Of a DNA stretch of 64,000 nucleotides, positions 25,861 through 33,752 are shown piece after piece. The stretch comes from an uncultured Alteromonadaceae bacterium (GTDB taxonomy: Bacteria; Pseudomonadota; Gammaproteobacteria; Enterobacterales; Alteromonadaceae). The position numbers and the translations under genes were made by a program. Each line of letters opens with the position of its first letter. Position 1 is the stretch's first letter. The stretch is taken from positions 62,001-126,000 of the forward strand of contig CAJXMO010000011.1 of the NCBI GenBank assembly GCA_913056495.1. Direction: 5' to 3'. The notes beneath the pieces are model-generated. The model was not told where the DNA came from. It worked only from the letters and a program-made list of their open reading frames with translations, and did no database searches.

Positions 25861-27792
25861 ATGAACCTGAAACTTGAAAGCCAACGCAGCCTGAATCGCA
25901 TTATCAACCGGCTCGATATTGAACAATTGAGCAAAGTTGATCAAAGTTTGTTTAAAAAGCGGCTTGAGCAACATTTTCCCAGTTTATTTGAAAATCTGGT
26001 TGAAGTTTATCAATCAAGATATGATTTGCACTATCAAATTGAGCAACTGATTGGCGCGCTGCTGACCAGCTTTAAACAAAGATCCCGCACACTTAAAAAT
26101 CGAGACAAAAAGCGACTGGCTAATCCACGCTGGCATCAATCCGAAAAAATGTTGGGCATGGCGTGTTATGTTGATTTGGTTGCCGAAGATCTCGACGATT
26201 TAGCGGCTAAAGTTGATTATTATCAGGATTTAGGCATTACTTATCTGCACCTGATGCCACTTTACAAATCGCCGGAAGGGGACAGTGATGGCGGTTATGC
26301 CGTGTCTGATTATCGCTGTGTAAATCCAAAATTGGGTACCATTAAAAGCTTAAAAAATCTGGCTAAAGTTTTAGATAAAGCTGGGATCAGTCTGGTACTG
26401 GATTTTGTTTTTAATCATACCTCAGATGAACACGAATGGGCTGTCAGAGCGAGGCAGGGCGAGCTTGATTATTGTGACTTTTATTATTTTTTCGACGATA
26501 AAACCATTCCTAATCAGTATGAACACCACTTAAGAGAAATTTTTCCTCAGGTCAGAAGAGGCAGTTTTACCTATCTAGACGATATTGATAAGTGGGTCTG
26601 GACTACCTTTAACAGTTTCCAGTGGGATTTAAACTATTCTAATCCGAGTGTATTTAATGCCATTGTGGGTGAAATGCTATTTTTAGCCAATCTGGGATGT
26701 GATGCGTTGCGTTTGGATGCATTAGCCTTTATCTGGAAAGATATGGGCACAGATTGTGAAAACAGGCCCAAAGCCCATTTATTGATACAGGCTTTTAATA
26801 CTTGTTTGCAAATTGCAGCGCCCAGCGTGGTATTTAAATCTGAAGCGATTGTTCATCCGGATGAAGTCGCCAAATATATTAAGCCGCAAGAGTGCCAGCT
26901 ATCTTATAATCCATTGTTAATGGCGCTTATCTGGAATAGTTTAGCGACTCGAAAAACCCGCTTATTAAATCAGTCATTAGGTCATAGATTTGAAATTGAT
27001 GATAACTGTACCTGGGTTAATTATGCCAGATGCCACGATGATATTGGCTGGACATTTGATGATGCGGATGCCGGGCGAATTGGGATAAATGGTTATGACC
27101 ATAGATTATTTTTAAATCAGTTTTATACCGGACAATTTGAAGGCTCTTTTGCCAGTGGTATGGGGTTTGGCTATAACCCGAAAAACGGTGATTGTCGGGT
27201 ATGTGGTTCACTGGCTTCGCTTGCAGGCCTGGAGCAAGGGCTAGCTGAAAACGATGCGCACCTGATTGACAATGCGATCGCTCGTATATTGTTAATTCAT
27301 CATATTTTATTAAGCATAGGTGGTATACCTTTGCTGTATGCCGGTGATGAGCTTGCCATGCTGAATGATTATCGGTTTTTAGAAGATGAGCATAAAAAGC
27401 ATGATGCGCGCTGGGTTAATCGCCCATTAATTGAAAATCAGCACATTAAACAGGCACAAAAGTCGGGAACGGTTCAGAATAAAGTTTGGCGTGGACTGAA
27501 ACATGCAATTTCAATGCGTAAACAACATGCGATATTTGGGCAGGCCAAAACTCAAATATTACCAACCGCCAATCCACACATTTTTGCTTATCAAAGACAA
27601 AATGAATCGGATCTAGCTGTTTGTATTTATAACTTCAGTGAACATACACAGCAGGTGACTCCGGATGTACTGGTTGGACTCAGCCAGTTTGAACAGATGA
27701 TTGATTTAATCAGTGGTAATCAAGTACCCGTGCAGTTTAATCACAACCTTGAACTGTCGCCTTATCAGTCTTTATGGTTAATTAAGTCTTAA
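25861..27792 (+). CDS. Amylosucrase (GH13)
   Basis: A 643-residue enzyme that uses the glucose of sucrose to build an alpha-1,4-glucan and releases fructose. GH13 motifs are complete: DFVFNHTSD at 181-189, nucleophile Asp286 in DALRLDALAF, acid/base Glu328 in FKSEAIVHPDE, and HDD at 392-394 in CHDDIGWTF. These positions equal those I recall for the Neisseria polysaccharea enzyme (Asp286, Glu328, Asp393), and the helical N-terminal domain (about 1-90) is also typical. This separates it from sucrose phosphorylase. There is no signal peptide. It is a single gene, with its own terminator at 27899 and a LacI operator far upstream. Confidence 0.93.
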   Translation: MNLKLESQRSLNRIINRLDIEQLSKVDQSLFKKRLEQHFPSLFENLVEVYQSRYDLHYQIEQLIGALLTSFKQRSRTLKNRDKKRLANPRWHQSEKMLGMACYVDLVAEDLDDLAAKVDYYQDLGITYLHLMPLYKSPEGDSDGGYAVSDYRCVNPKLGTIKSLKNLAKVLDKAGISLVLDFVFNHTSDEHEWAVRARQGELDYCDFYYFFDDKTIPNQYEHHLREIFPQVRRGSFTYLDDIDKWVWTTFNSFQWDLNYSNPSVFNAIVGEMLFLANLGCDALRLDALAFIWKDMGTDCENRPKAHLLIQAFNTCLQIAAPSVVFKSEAIVHPDEVAKYIKPQECQLSYNPLLMALIWNSLATRKTRLLNQSLGHRFEIDDNCTWVNYARCHDDIGWTFDDADAGRIGINGYDHRLFLNQFYTGQFEGSFASGMGFGYNPKNGDCRVCGSLASLAGLEQGLAENDAHLIDNAIARILLIHHILLSIGGIPLLYAGDELAMLNDYRFLEDEHKKHDARWVNRPLIENQHIKQAQKSGTVQNKVWRGLKHAISMRKQHAIFGQAKTQILPTANPHIFAYQRQNESDLAVCIYNFSEHTQQVTPDVLVGLSQFEQMIDLISGNQVPVQFNHNLELSPYQSLWLIKS

Positions 27793-27898
27793 AATATCAA
27801 GTTGATATAAGCTTATAAAATTGAATTGACAGGGATCTGTTTGAAGATCTCTGTCTGTATAAAACCCAGAACTGAGCTTCTCATAAATTATTCTGACT

Positions 27899-27925
27899 GA
27901 CCGAAATGATTTTGGTCTTTTTTTC
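27899..27925 (+). terminator. Terminator after amylosucrase
   Basis: GACCGAAA (27899-27906) pairs with TTTTGGTC (27910-27917), followed by a run of seven or more T. This is a classical rho-independent terminator. An earlier hairpin (GACAGGGATC with GATCTCTGTC, 27828-27855) has no T-run. Confidence 0.8.
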
Positions 27926-28055
27926 ACAATATTTTACTGTATTTTAACTGCATTATTTTTGTTTCTGTTACTCGCATTTTTGCTTAAACTGAGTATAATT
28001 TGCGGCCTTAATTTTGTATCCAATTTGCGATTGGACTAAAACAAGAGGAAATTCA

Positions 28056-28985
28056 ATGAAATTTGTTGTCGCAGCACTTTATAAATTCACCCGCCTGGAA
28101 AACTTTGAAGCTTTGCGTGACCCTTTACATAAGGTCATGACAGATAATGAAGTCAAAGGGACTTTGTTGTTAGCCGTCGAAGGGATTAATGGTACTATAT
28201 CCGGCCCGCGAGAAGGTATAGACGCCGTTTTACAATGGTTAAAATCTGATCCCCGTCTGGTTGATATTGAACACAAAGAATCTTTAGCTGATGAGCAAAC
28301 GTTTTATCGCACCAAAGTTAAACTGAAAAAAGAAATTGTGACTATGGGGGTTGAAGGGATAGATCCTAATCAAGTGGTTGGCACTTACGTAGAACCAAAA
28401 GACTGGAATAATTTGATTTCTGATCCGGAAGTTTTATTAGTTGATACCCGAAACGACTACGAAGTCGCGATTGGCACCTTTGAAAATGCAGTTGATCCGA
28501 AAACAACCACTTTTCGTGAATTTCCTGAATATGTAGAAAAGCATTTAGATCCTGAAAAACATAAAAAAGTTGCTATGTTTTGCACCGGTGGTATTCGCTG
28601 TGAAAAGTCGACTGCTTATTTAAAAGAGCAGGGCTTTGATGAGGTTTATCACTTAAAAGGCGGTATCTTAAAATATCTGGAAGAAGTGCCGCAAGCAGAG
28701 ACTATGTGGAAAGGTGAGTGCTTTGTATTTGACCAAAGGGTTACCGTTGACCATGGATTAAATCAAGGCAGTTATGACCAGTGTTATGCTTGCCGTATGC
28801 CCATCACTGAAGCAGAGAAACAAGACGAAAAATACCAAAAAGGTGTAAGTTGTCCGCATTGCTTTGATAAAACTTCAGATGAAGATAAAGCCCGCTTTGC
28901 TGAAAGGGAGCGTCAGATTCAGTTAGCTGAAAAGCGTGGTGCTGTTCATATCGGTGATGAAGAGACCGTTAAAGTAAAAGCTTAA
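28056..28985 (+). CDS. trhO: tRNA uridine-34 hydroxylase TrhO (YceA, rhodanese family)
   Basis: About 309 residues. TrhO makes 5-hydroxyuridine at the wobble position of certain tRNAs using oxygen. The N-terminal acylphosphatase-like region holds [15 protein letters not shown]. The rhodanese domain starts near [17 protein letters not shown] and holds the active Cys in [15 protein letters not shown] Cys-rich C-terminal part follows (CYACRMP, CPHC). Start: ATG at 28056 with AAGAGGAA just before it; a TTG at 28014 would add 14 residues. Single gene. Confidence 0.93.
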   Translation: MKFVVAALYKFTRLENFEALRDPLHKVMTDNEVKGTLLLAVEGINGTISGPREGIDAVLQWLKSDPRLVDIEHKESLADEQTFYRTKVKLKKEIVTMGVEGIDPNQVVGTYVEPKDWNNLISDPEVLLVDTRNDYEVAIGTFENAVDPKTTTFREFPEYVEKHLDPEKHKKVAMFCTGGIRCEKSTAYLKEQGFDEVYHLKGGILKYLEEVPQAETMWKGECFVFDQRVTVDHGLNQGSYDQCYACRMPITEAEKQDEKYQKGVSCPHCFDKTSDEDKARFAERERQIQLAEKRGAVHIGDEETVKVKA

Positions 28986-29003
28986 TTGCACTGAAATTAA
29001 ACA

Positions 29004-29023
29004 GGGCACAGTGATATGTGCCC
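29004..29023 (+). terminator. Hairpin after trhO
   Basis: GGGCACA (29004-29010), 6-nt loop, TGTGCCC (29017-29023), 18 nt after the trhO stop. It is followed by TAAAATG rather than a T-run, so termination is probable but not certain. Confidence 0.55.
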
Positions 29024-29505
29024 TAAAATGATTGTTCACATATCTTTTCCAAAATTTGTTATTTTCCTCGTCTATAAAATTTAACACTTGTCAAACGGAT
29101 TAAAATTGATTAAGTTAAATTTAGACCATAAAATATCCAGCCGTCAGTTAGTTACGTTAAGTTTCATTGAATTGACTTAGTAAACATTTTGTAAGAATAT
29201 TGCGCAAGCAATTGATATTGTCTGGTTTTAGAAGGTTTTCTCTCTATATTCTAACAGGGCAAATTGTTAATTTAATGCTGGCAAAGTCTCGTTTAAAAGT
29301 GTTTATCATCAGCACAGATTTTATCGGTTTATCTCTTCTTCTATGGCTGGAATAACAGAACGGTCATTTAATTATAATAATTTTTAATGGTTAAATATGG
29401 GAATTTAATCTCTTTTCAAGCGGTATTGGACTTGCCAAATTTTGAGAGCTGACTAAATTGAATTTAAATCCTAATTTTAAAGATATAAGTGAGATAAAAA
29501 ATATT
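29024..29505 (+). other. Gap between trhO and the HDOD gene
   Basis: About 480 nt of AT-rich sequence. I find no reading frame with a ribosome binding site, no tRNA and no strong hairpin. It should hold the promoter of the HDOD gene. Confidence 0.5.
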
Positions 29506-30351
29506 ATGTCTAGCGAAAATGCACTGCTTACAATCTTAGCTGAAAAGATTAAAAATGATTCACTGGTTTTGCCTACGCTACCTGACATTGCAATGAAAGT
29601 CAGACAAGCGGCGGATGATCCTGAAATCAATTTACAAACCATGGCCGAAGTGATTGCACAAGACCCGGCTTTAACGGCCCGTATGCTCAAAATTGCAAAC
29701 AGTGCTTATTTAGGTCGAACTGTTAAAGTGGAATCTTTAAATCAGGCGGTGACTCGTATTGGATTGCGTCATATCAAAAATATTGCAACTGCATTGGCAA
29801 TGGAGCAATTGTTTATTTCCCAGAACGAAATCGTAACTGAATTTCTCGATAAAATATGGCTCTATACAATTGATGTATCGGCTAAATCTATGGCGCTGAT
29901 GAAATTGTATAAATCCAGAAACAAACATAGTGCGGTCAATCTGGATACCATTACACTGGCCGCTATGGTGCATAATATAGGTGTATTGCCGATTTTAACA
30001 GAGGCTGAAAAACACCCTGAAGTATTTGCCAATCCGGATTTTTTAGATGGTGCTATTGCCAGGTTATCCGGTCGAATTGGCGGCTCAATTATGCGCAAAT
30101 GGGAATTCAGTCAGGAGTTTGTGACTGTGGTAGAAAGGTGGAGTGACAGACGTTATGAACCTGACAATGTATCCTATATCGACTTTGTCAGAATAGCGGC
30201 TATGGATGCCGGTGTGATGCCCATTACCGAAACTCGGGATGCATTTTTAGGACGCTATGTTGAAAAAGGTATTATTCCGGACGAAGACTATCTGATTGAA
30301 GATGAGTTTTTAGAAGAATATAACGCGGCTAAAACCATTTTTATCGATTAA
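29506..30351 (+). CDS. HDOD-domain signalling protein
   Basis: About 281 residues carrying an HDOD domain, a catalytically inert relative of HD phosphohydrolases used in signalling. Characteristic segments are LPTLPDIAMKVRQAADDP, IAQDPALTARMLKIANSAY and LNQAVTRIGLRHIKNIA. HDOD proteins act in c-di-GMP, motility and stress networks; the partner is unknown. I chose the ATG at 29506, which starts just before the conserved region and has a weak GAG upstream; a TTG at 29458 would add 16 residues. It is followed by a 145-nt gap and the AI-2E family gene. Confidence 0.83.
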   Translation: MSSENALLTILAEKIKNDSLVLPTLPDIAMKVRQAADDPEINLQTMAEVIAQDPALTARMLKIANSAYLGRTVKVESLNQAVTRIGLRHIKNIATALAMEQLFISQNEIVTEFLDKIWLYTIDVSAKSMALMKLYKSRNKHSAVNLDTITLAAMVHNIGVLPILTEAEKHPEVFANPDFLDGAIARLSGRIGGSIMRKWEFSQEFVTVVERWSDRRYEPDNVSYIDFVRIAAMDAGVMPITETRDAFLGRYVEKGIIPDEDYLIEDEFLEEYNAAKTIFID

Positions 30352-30496
30352 AATTTGCGGTATTTGACCGGTAATAAACAGATTGGCCCTTGTTTTTTGC
30401 CGGACTCGCCCTAAAGTTATAAAGAAGCGTTACAAATACATGACCAATTCATCATAACGATTTGAAGTGGATATTTAATCTAAAAAGGAGTCGTTT

Positions 30497-31582
30497 ATTC
30501 AGTTAAATACTGAAACAAAACAAATTAAAACAAACTACAAACCTTGGATCTACCCGTTTGTTATGGTGGTCTTGTCAATCGTCTCTTTGTCTTTGGCAAA
30601 AGATTTCCTCCTGCCAGTTATCTTATCTTTTATTTTAAGCTTAATTTTGTCACCCGCGGTTCGTTTTTTAATTCGCCATAAAGTGCCGAGCGTTTTGGCC
30701 AGTGCTTTTATGCTGGCAGTGAGTTGTGGTGTGTTTATTGGCGCTATCTGGCTGGTGACGCCAGGGGTCGCACAATGGATGTCAGCTGCACCGGATAAAA
30801 TCGAGCAAAGACTCAATACAGATAAAGAGATTAAACAAACAATTGATAAGTTGCAGGAAACGTCCAAGAAAGTGAATGATGCGGTCGAAAAAATTGCAAT
30901 AGAAGACAAAGCATCTGAACAGGCAAGCGTGGTCATTGAACAAAATTCCTGGTCTTCTGAATTACTGACAGGTTTACAAAAAGGCCTGAGTAGTACTTTG
31001 CTTATTTTTGCATTAACCTTATTTTTACTGATAAGCGGCAATGAGCTGGTATTAAATCTGGTTCGCTTGTCGAGTCAAAAAAACAAACGAAAGCGTTTTA
31101 TTCGTTTATTTCAAAGGTTAAGAAGCGAGGTGGGGCGATATCTGGGCGCCGCTTTTTTAGTTAATCTGACATTGGGGTGTTTAACCAGTTTAATCTTTTG
31201 GTATTTAGACGTCCCCCTGGCATGGACTTGGGTCGTTTTGGTGACGTTTTTACGGTTTATACCTTACGTCGGGATTAGTTTGATTGCCATTTTACTGGTG
31301 CTGGTTTCTCTAACCCATTTTGATAATTTATGGGAAACGCTCATGCCGGTTGGCATCTTTTTGAGCCTTTCAACTCTATTTGGCTTTATTGTTGATCCAC
31401 TTGTCCATGGCATGCGTTTAAAAATAAACCCTATCATTGTTTTTATATCTGTTATTTTCTGGGGCTGGCTATGGGGCGCTGCCGGTGCCATCATTGCTGT
31501 GCCTTTATTAACAGTGGCTTTGGTGACAGCGGATTGTATGGGCTGGCACACCTTAACAAAAATTGTAACCCGAACTTCATAA
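30497..31582 (+). CDS. AI-2E family (PerM-like) membrane protein, possible ATT start
   Basis: A protein of about 361 residues with seven to eight predicted membrane helices and a large polar region (about residues 85-160) between early helices, as in the AI-2E exporter / PerM family. Late segments such as FLRFIPYVGISLIAILL and KINPIIVFISVIFWGWLWG are typical. The first ATG is at 30563, but it has no ribosome binding site and would cut the first helix short. A strong AAGGAG at 30485-30490 stands 6 nt before an in-frame ATT at 30497, with no ATG, GTG or TTG between that ATT and 30563. I therefore place the start at ATT; 30563 is the conservative alternative. Substrate unknown. Confidence 0.75.
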   Translation: MQLNTETKQIKTNYKPWIYPFVMVVLSIVSLSLAKDFLLPVILSFILSLILSPAVRFLIRHKVPSVLASAFMLAVSCGVFIGAIWLVTPGVAQWMSAAPDKIEQRLNTDKEIKQTIDKLQETSKKVNDAVEKIAIEDKASEQASVVIEQNSWSSELLTGLQKGLSSTLLIFALTLFLLISGNELVLNLVRLSSQKNKRKRFIRLFQRLRSEVGRYLGAAFLVNLTLGCLTSLIFWYLDVPLAWTWVVLVTFLRFIPYVGISLIAILLVLVSLTHFDNLWETLMPVGIFLSLSTLFGFIVDPLVHGMRLKINPIIVFISVIFWGWLWGAAGAIIAVPLLTVALVTADCMGWHTLTKIVTRTS

Positions 31583-31604
31583 AGCAGCGAATACAGGAGG
31601 TCCT

Positions 31605-32606
31605 GTGCAAAAATCCTCGTCAGGTTTTATTTATCCGAACCGATTGTTAAAAGACAATGGTGAAACCAGAAAAGTTGGTTATGAGCTTGAGTTTGCCGGG
31701 CTTGAAATTGATTCGGTTATTGATATTGTGGCTCGGGCATTAAACGCTGAAAAAGAGCAAAAGTCGCAGGCTGAATATCTGTTACACAGTGATACGCTCG
31801 GCAAGTTTAAAATCGAACTTGACTGGCAGTTTGCCAAGCAAACTGCAGCGGAGCGGGCGGCCTCTCATGGGCAAACTAAGGAAGAAGACAAATTTACACA
31901 CTGGTTGACAAAAGTCGCCAGCCAGGTTGTTCCGGTCGAAATTGTCTGTCCGCCAATTGCAATTGAGCACCTTGAACAGCTTGAACCTGTGGTTAAGCAG
32001 TTGTCTGAATCCGGCGCTTTAGGCACAGATGAGTCGGTTTTTTATGCATTTGGCGTTCATATTAATCCGGAACTGCCGGACTTATCGCCGGCAACTATCG
32101 CTCAGTATATAAAGGCCTATGCTATCGCTCAAAACTGGTTGGTTAAAGCGCATAAAATTGACCCAATTCGGCGGGTTACGCCTTATATTGACTTGTACCC
32201 GGATGAGTATATTAAAGCGGTACTGGCCTATGATGAATCTATTAGTCTCAAACAAATCATTCAGGATTATTTGGAGTTTAACCCGACACGAAACCGGGGC
32301 CTGGATTTATTACCCTTATTTAAATATTTAGAGCCAGAAATTATTGAAAGCAATATCAAAGATGACAGAATCAATGCCAGGCCTACGTTTCACTACCGTT
32401 TGCCAAACTGTGAAATTGATCGCTCGAAATGGTCTTTATCTGAAAGCTGGAATGTCTGGTGTGTGATTGAATCTTTAGCACAAAGGGAAAGTGTTTTAAA
32501 CGAGTTAACCCAGCAGTGGCTTGATTATCAATCAACGTTAAAACTAAAAACAGAACCATGGCACACAATACTCGATCAACTTCATCAAAACCTGTTATCG
32601 GCGTAA
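31605..32606 (+). CDS. Amidoligase family protein
   Basis: A 333-residue soluble protein of the amidoligase family, related to glutamine synthetase / glutamate-cysteine ligase folds, which joins amino groups to carboxylates with ATP. Visible features are RKVGYELEFAGLEID near the start (acidic metal/ATP site), FKIELDWQF and a VEIVCPPI block, then FGVHINPELPD with a His typical of the fold. It has a perfect AGGAGGT before its GTG start. Its 3' end overlaps the glutamine-amidotransferase-like gene by 49 nt. This pair is one of the neighbourhoods described for bacterial amidoligases; the product is not known. Confidence 0.83.
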   Translation: MQKSSSGFIYPNRLLKDNGETRKVGYELEFAGLEIDSVIDIVARALNAEKEQKSQAEYLLHSDTLGKFKIELDWQFAKQTAAERAASHGQTKEEDKFTHWLTKVASQVVPVEIVCPPIAIEHLEQLEPVVKQLSESGALGTDESVFYAFGVHINPELPDLSPATIAQYIKAYAIAQNWLVKAHKIDPIRRVTPYIDLYPDEYIKAVLAYDESISLKQIIQDYLEFNPTRNRGLDLLPLFKYLEPEIIESNIKDDRINARPTFHYRLPNCEIDRSKWSLSESWNVWCVIESLAQRESVLNELTQQWLDYQSTLKLKTEPWHTILDQLHQNLLSA

Positions 32607-33253
32607 CGGGTAATGATAAATGGTTCTCACCTTCTTGGTGGTCTATCCGTCTGGCCATTTTTATGGCGGGTGGACAGGCGCTTCGGGTGAGTATTAAACA
32701 CCCGGTCAAACTTTCAAAACTGGATGCACTTGTGATTAGTGGTGGTGATGATATTCATCCTACTCTGTATGATGAAGACGTGGACCCTAACGTATTTTAC
32801 GATGTTGCAAGAGATAGATTAGAAATTGACGCAATAGAATATGCGTTTAGTCAGTCCTTGCCGCTTCTTGGTATATGTCGCGGTTATCAGTTAACGAATG
32901 TGGTCGCCGGTGGTAGTTTGTATTCTGATATCCGAAAACTCAGAGTGAAGACAAAAAACATTAAGCTATTATTGCCGAAAAAAAACATTAGGCTGTTAGC
33001 CAATACTTTATTGAATAAAATTTTAGGTCAGCCCGAACGGCTTAAAGTCAACAGTTTGCATCATCAGGCGGTTCATCATTTAGGTCAGGGGTTTAAAGCG
33101 GTTGCATTTGATCAGGATAAATTTATTCAGGCGATTGAGCACGATACCTTGCCGATGATTGGGGTACAATGGCATCCCGAATATTTATTGTTTATGAAAA
33201 GCCAACGTCAATTATTTAGCTGGCTGGTGCATAAAGCGAGTGATGTAGCCTAA
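32558..33253 (+). CDS. Class I glutamine amidotransferase-like (gamma-glutamyl hydrolase, peptidase C26)
   Basis: A 231-residue protein with the class I glutaminase fold: DALVISGGDDIHP (oxyanion region), nucleophile Cys in LLGICRGYQLTN, and the His-Glu of the triad in GVQWHPEY. Such enzymes hydrolyse gamma-glutamyl bonds, as PuuD does, or supply ammonia. The start lies inside the amidoligase gene, because the conserved KPVIGVTGND begins at once after it; tight coupling of both products follows. It may remove or recycle the amide made by the amidoligase, which is inference. The YqaA-like gene starts 2 nt after its stop. Confidence 0.85.
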   Translation: MAHNTRSTSSKPVIGVTGNDKWFSPSWWSIRLAIFMAGGQALRVSIKHPVKLSKLDALVISGGDDIHPTLYDEDVDPNVFYDVARDRLEIDAIEYAFSQSLPLLGICRGYQLTNVVAGGSLYSDIRKLRVKTKNIKLLLPKKNIRLLANTLLNKILGQPERLKVNSLHHQAVHHLGQGFKAVAFDQDKFIQAIEHDTLPMIGVQWHPEYLLFMKSQRQLFSWLVHKASDVA

Positions 33254-33255
33254 TC

Positions 33256-33687
33256 ATGTTGTCCTATTTCATTTTATTTTCGTCGTCTTTTCTGGCGGCT
33301 ACTATTTTACCTTTTTATTCTGAATTCATTTTATTTGGTTTACTCAAACAGGGTGAACCTGCGTGGTTGCTGGTTGTTGTTGCGACTGCCGGGAATACTT
33401 TGGGCTCGGTTGTAAATTGGTATTTAGGTTTATATATACTAAAATTTCAAAATAAAAAATGGTTTTATTTTAAACAAAAACAAATTGAAAAAGCGCAAGT
33501 CTGGTTTGCCCGCTATGGTCTTTGGAGTCTGTTGTTTGCCTGGCTACCACTGGGTGGTGATGTATTAACCCTGATTGCAGGTATTATGCGGGTTAAATTA
33601 ATAACCTTTGTTGTTTTGGTAGGCATTGGCAAGTTATGTCGCTACTTAGCTGTAGTTTATTTAAGTCAGTTCACTTTCGGATTTTAA
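33256..33687 (+). CDS. YqaA-family membrane protein (DedA-related)
   Basis: A 143-residue inner-membrane protein with four or so hydrophobic segments. Features of the YqaA branch of the DedA/VTT superfamily are seen: LPFYSEFILFGLL, a VATAGNTLGSVVNWYLG segment, and WFARYGLWSLLFAWLPLGGD. DedA-type proteins move or flip lipids and need ion gradients; YqaA itself is not characterised. The third gene of the amidoligase operon, it starts 2 nt after the glutaminase stop. Its presence suggests a membrane or envelope link for this operon. Confidence 0.82.
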   Translation: MLSYFILFSSSFLAATILPFYSEFILFGLLKQGEPAWLLVVVATAGNTLGSVVNWYLGLYILKFQNKKWFYFKQKQIEKAQVWFARYGLWSLLFAWLPLGGDVLTLIAGIMRVKLITFVVLVGIGKLCRYLAVVYLSQFTFGF

Positions 33688-33752
33688 TCTATATTTAATC
33701 CAATAAAACTGAGTGACCGGTCCGGTTAGTATATGTAAAGAGTGGATGGCTA

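Noticed and set aside
25861-27792. Sucrose phosphorylase
   Set aside because: The N-terminal helical domain and the positions Asp286, Glu328 and HDD at 392-394 fit amylosucrase, which is longer than sucrose phosphorylase.
30550-31041. 163-codon frame on the minus strand opposite the AI-2E family gene
   Set aside because: It is antisense to a clear membrane protein gene, with low-complexity Ser/Leu/Ile composition and no family match.
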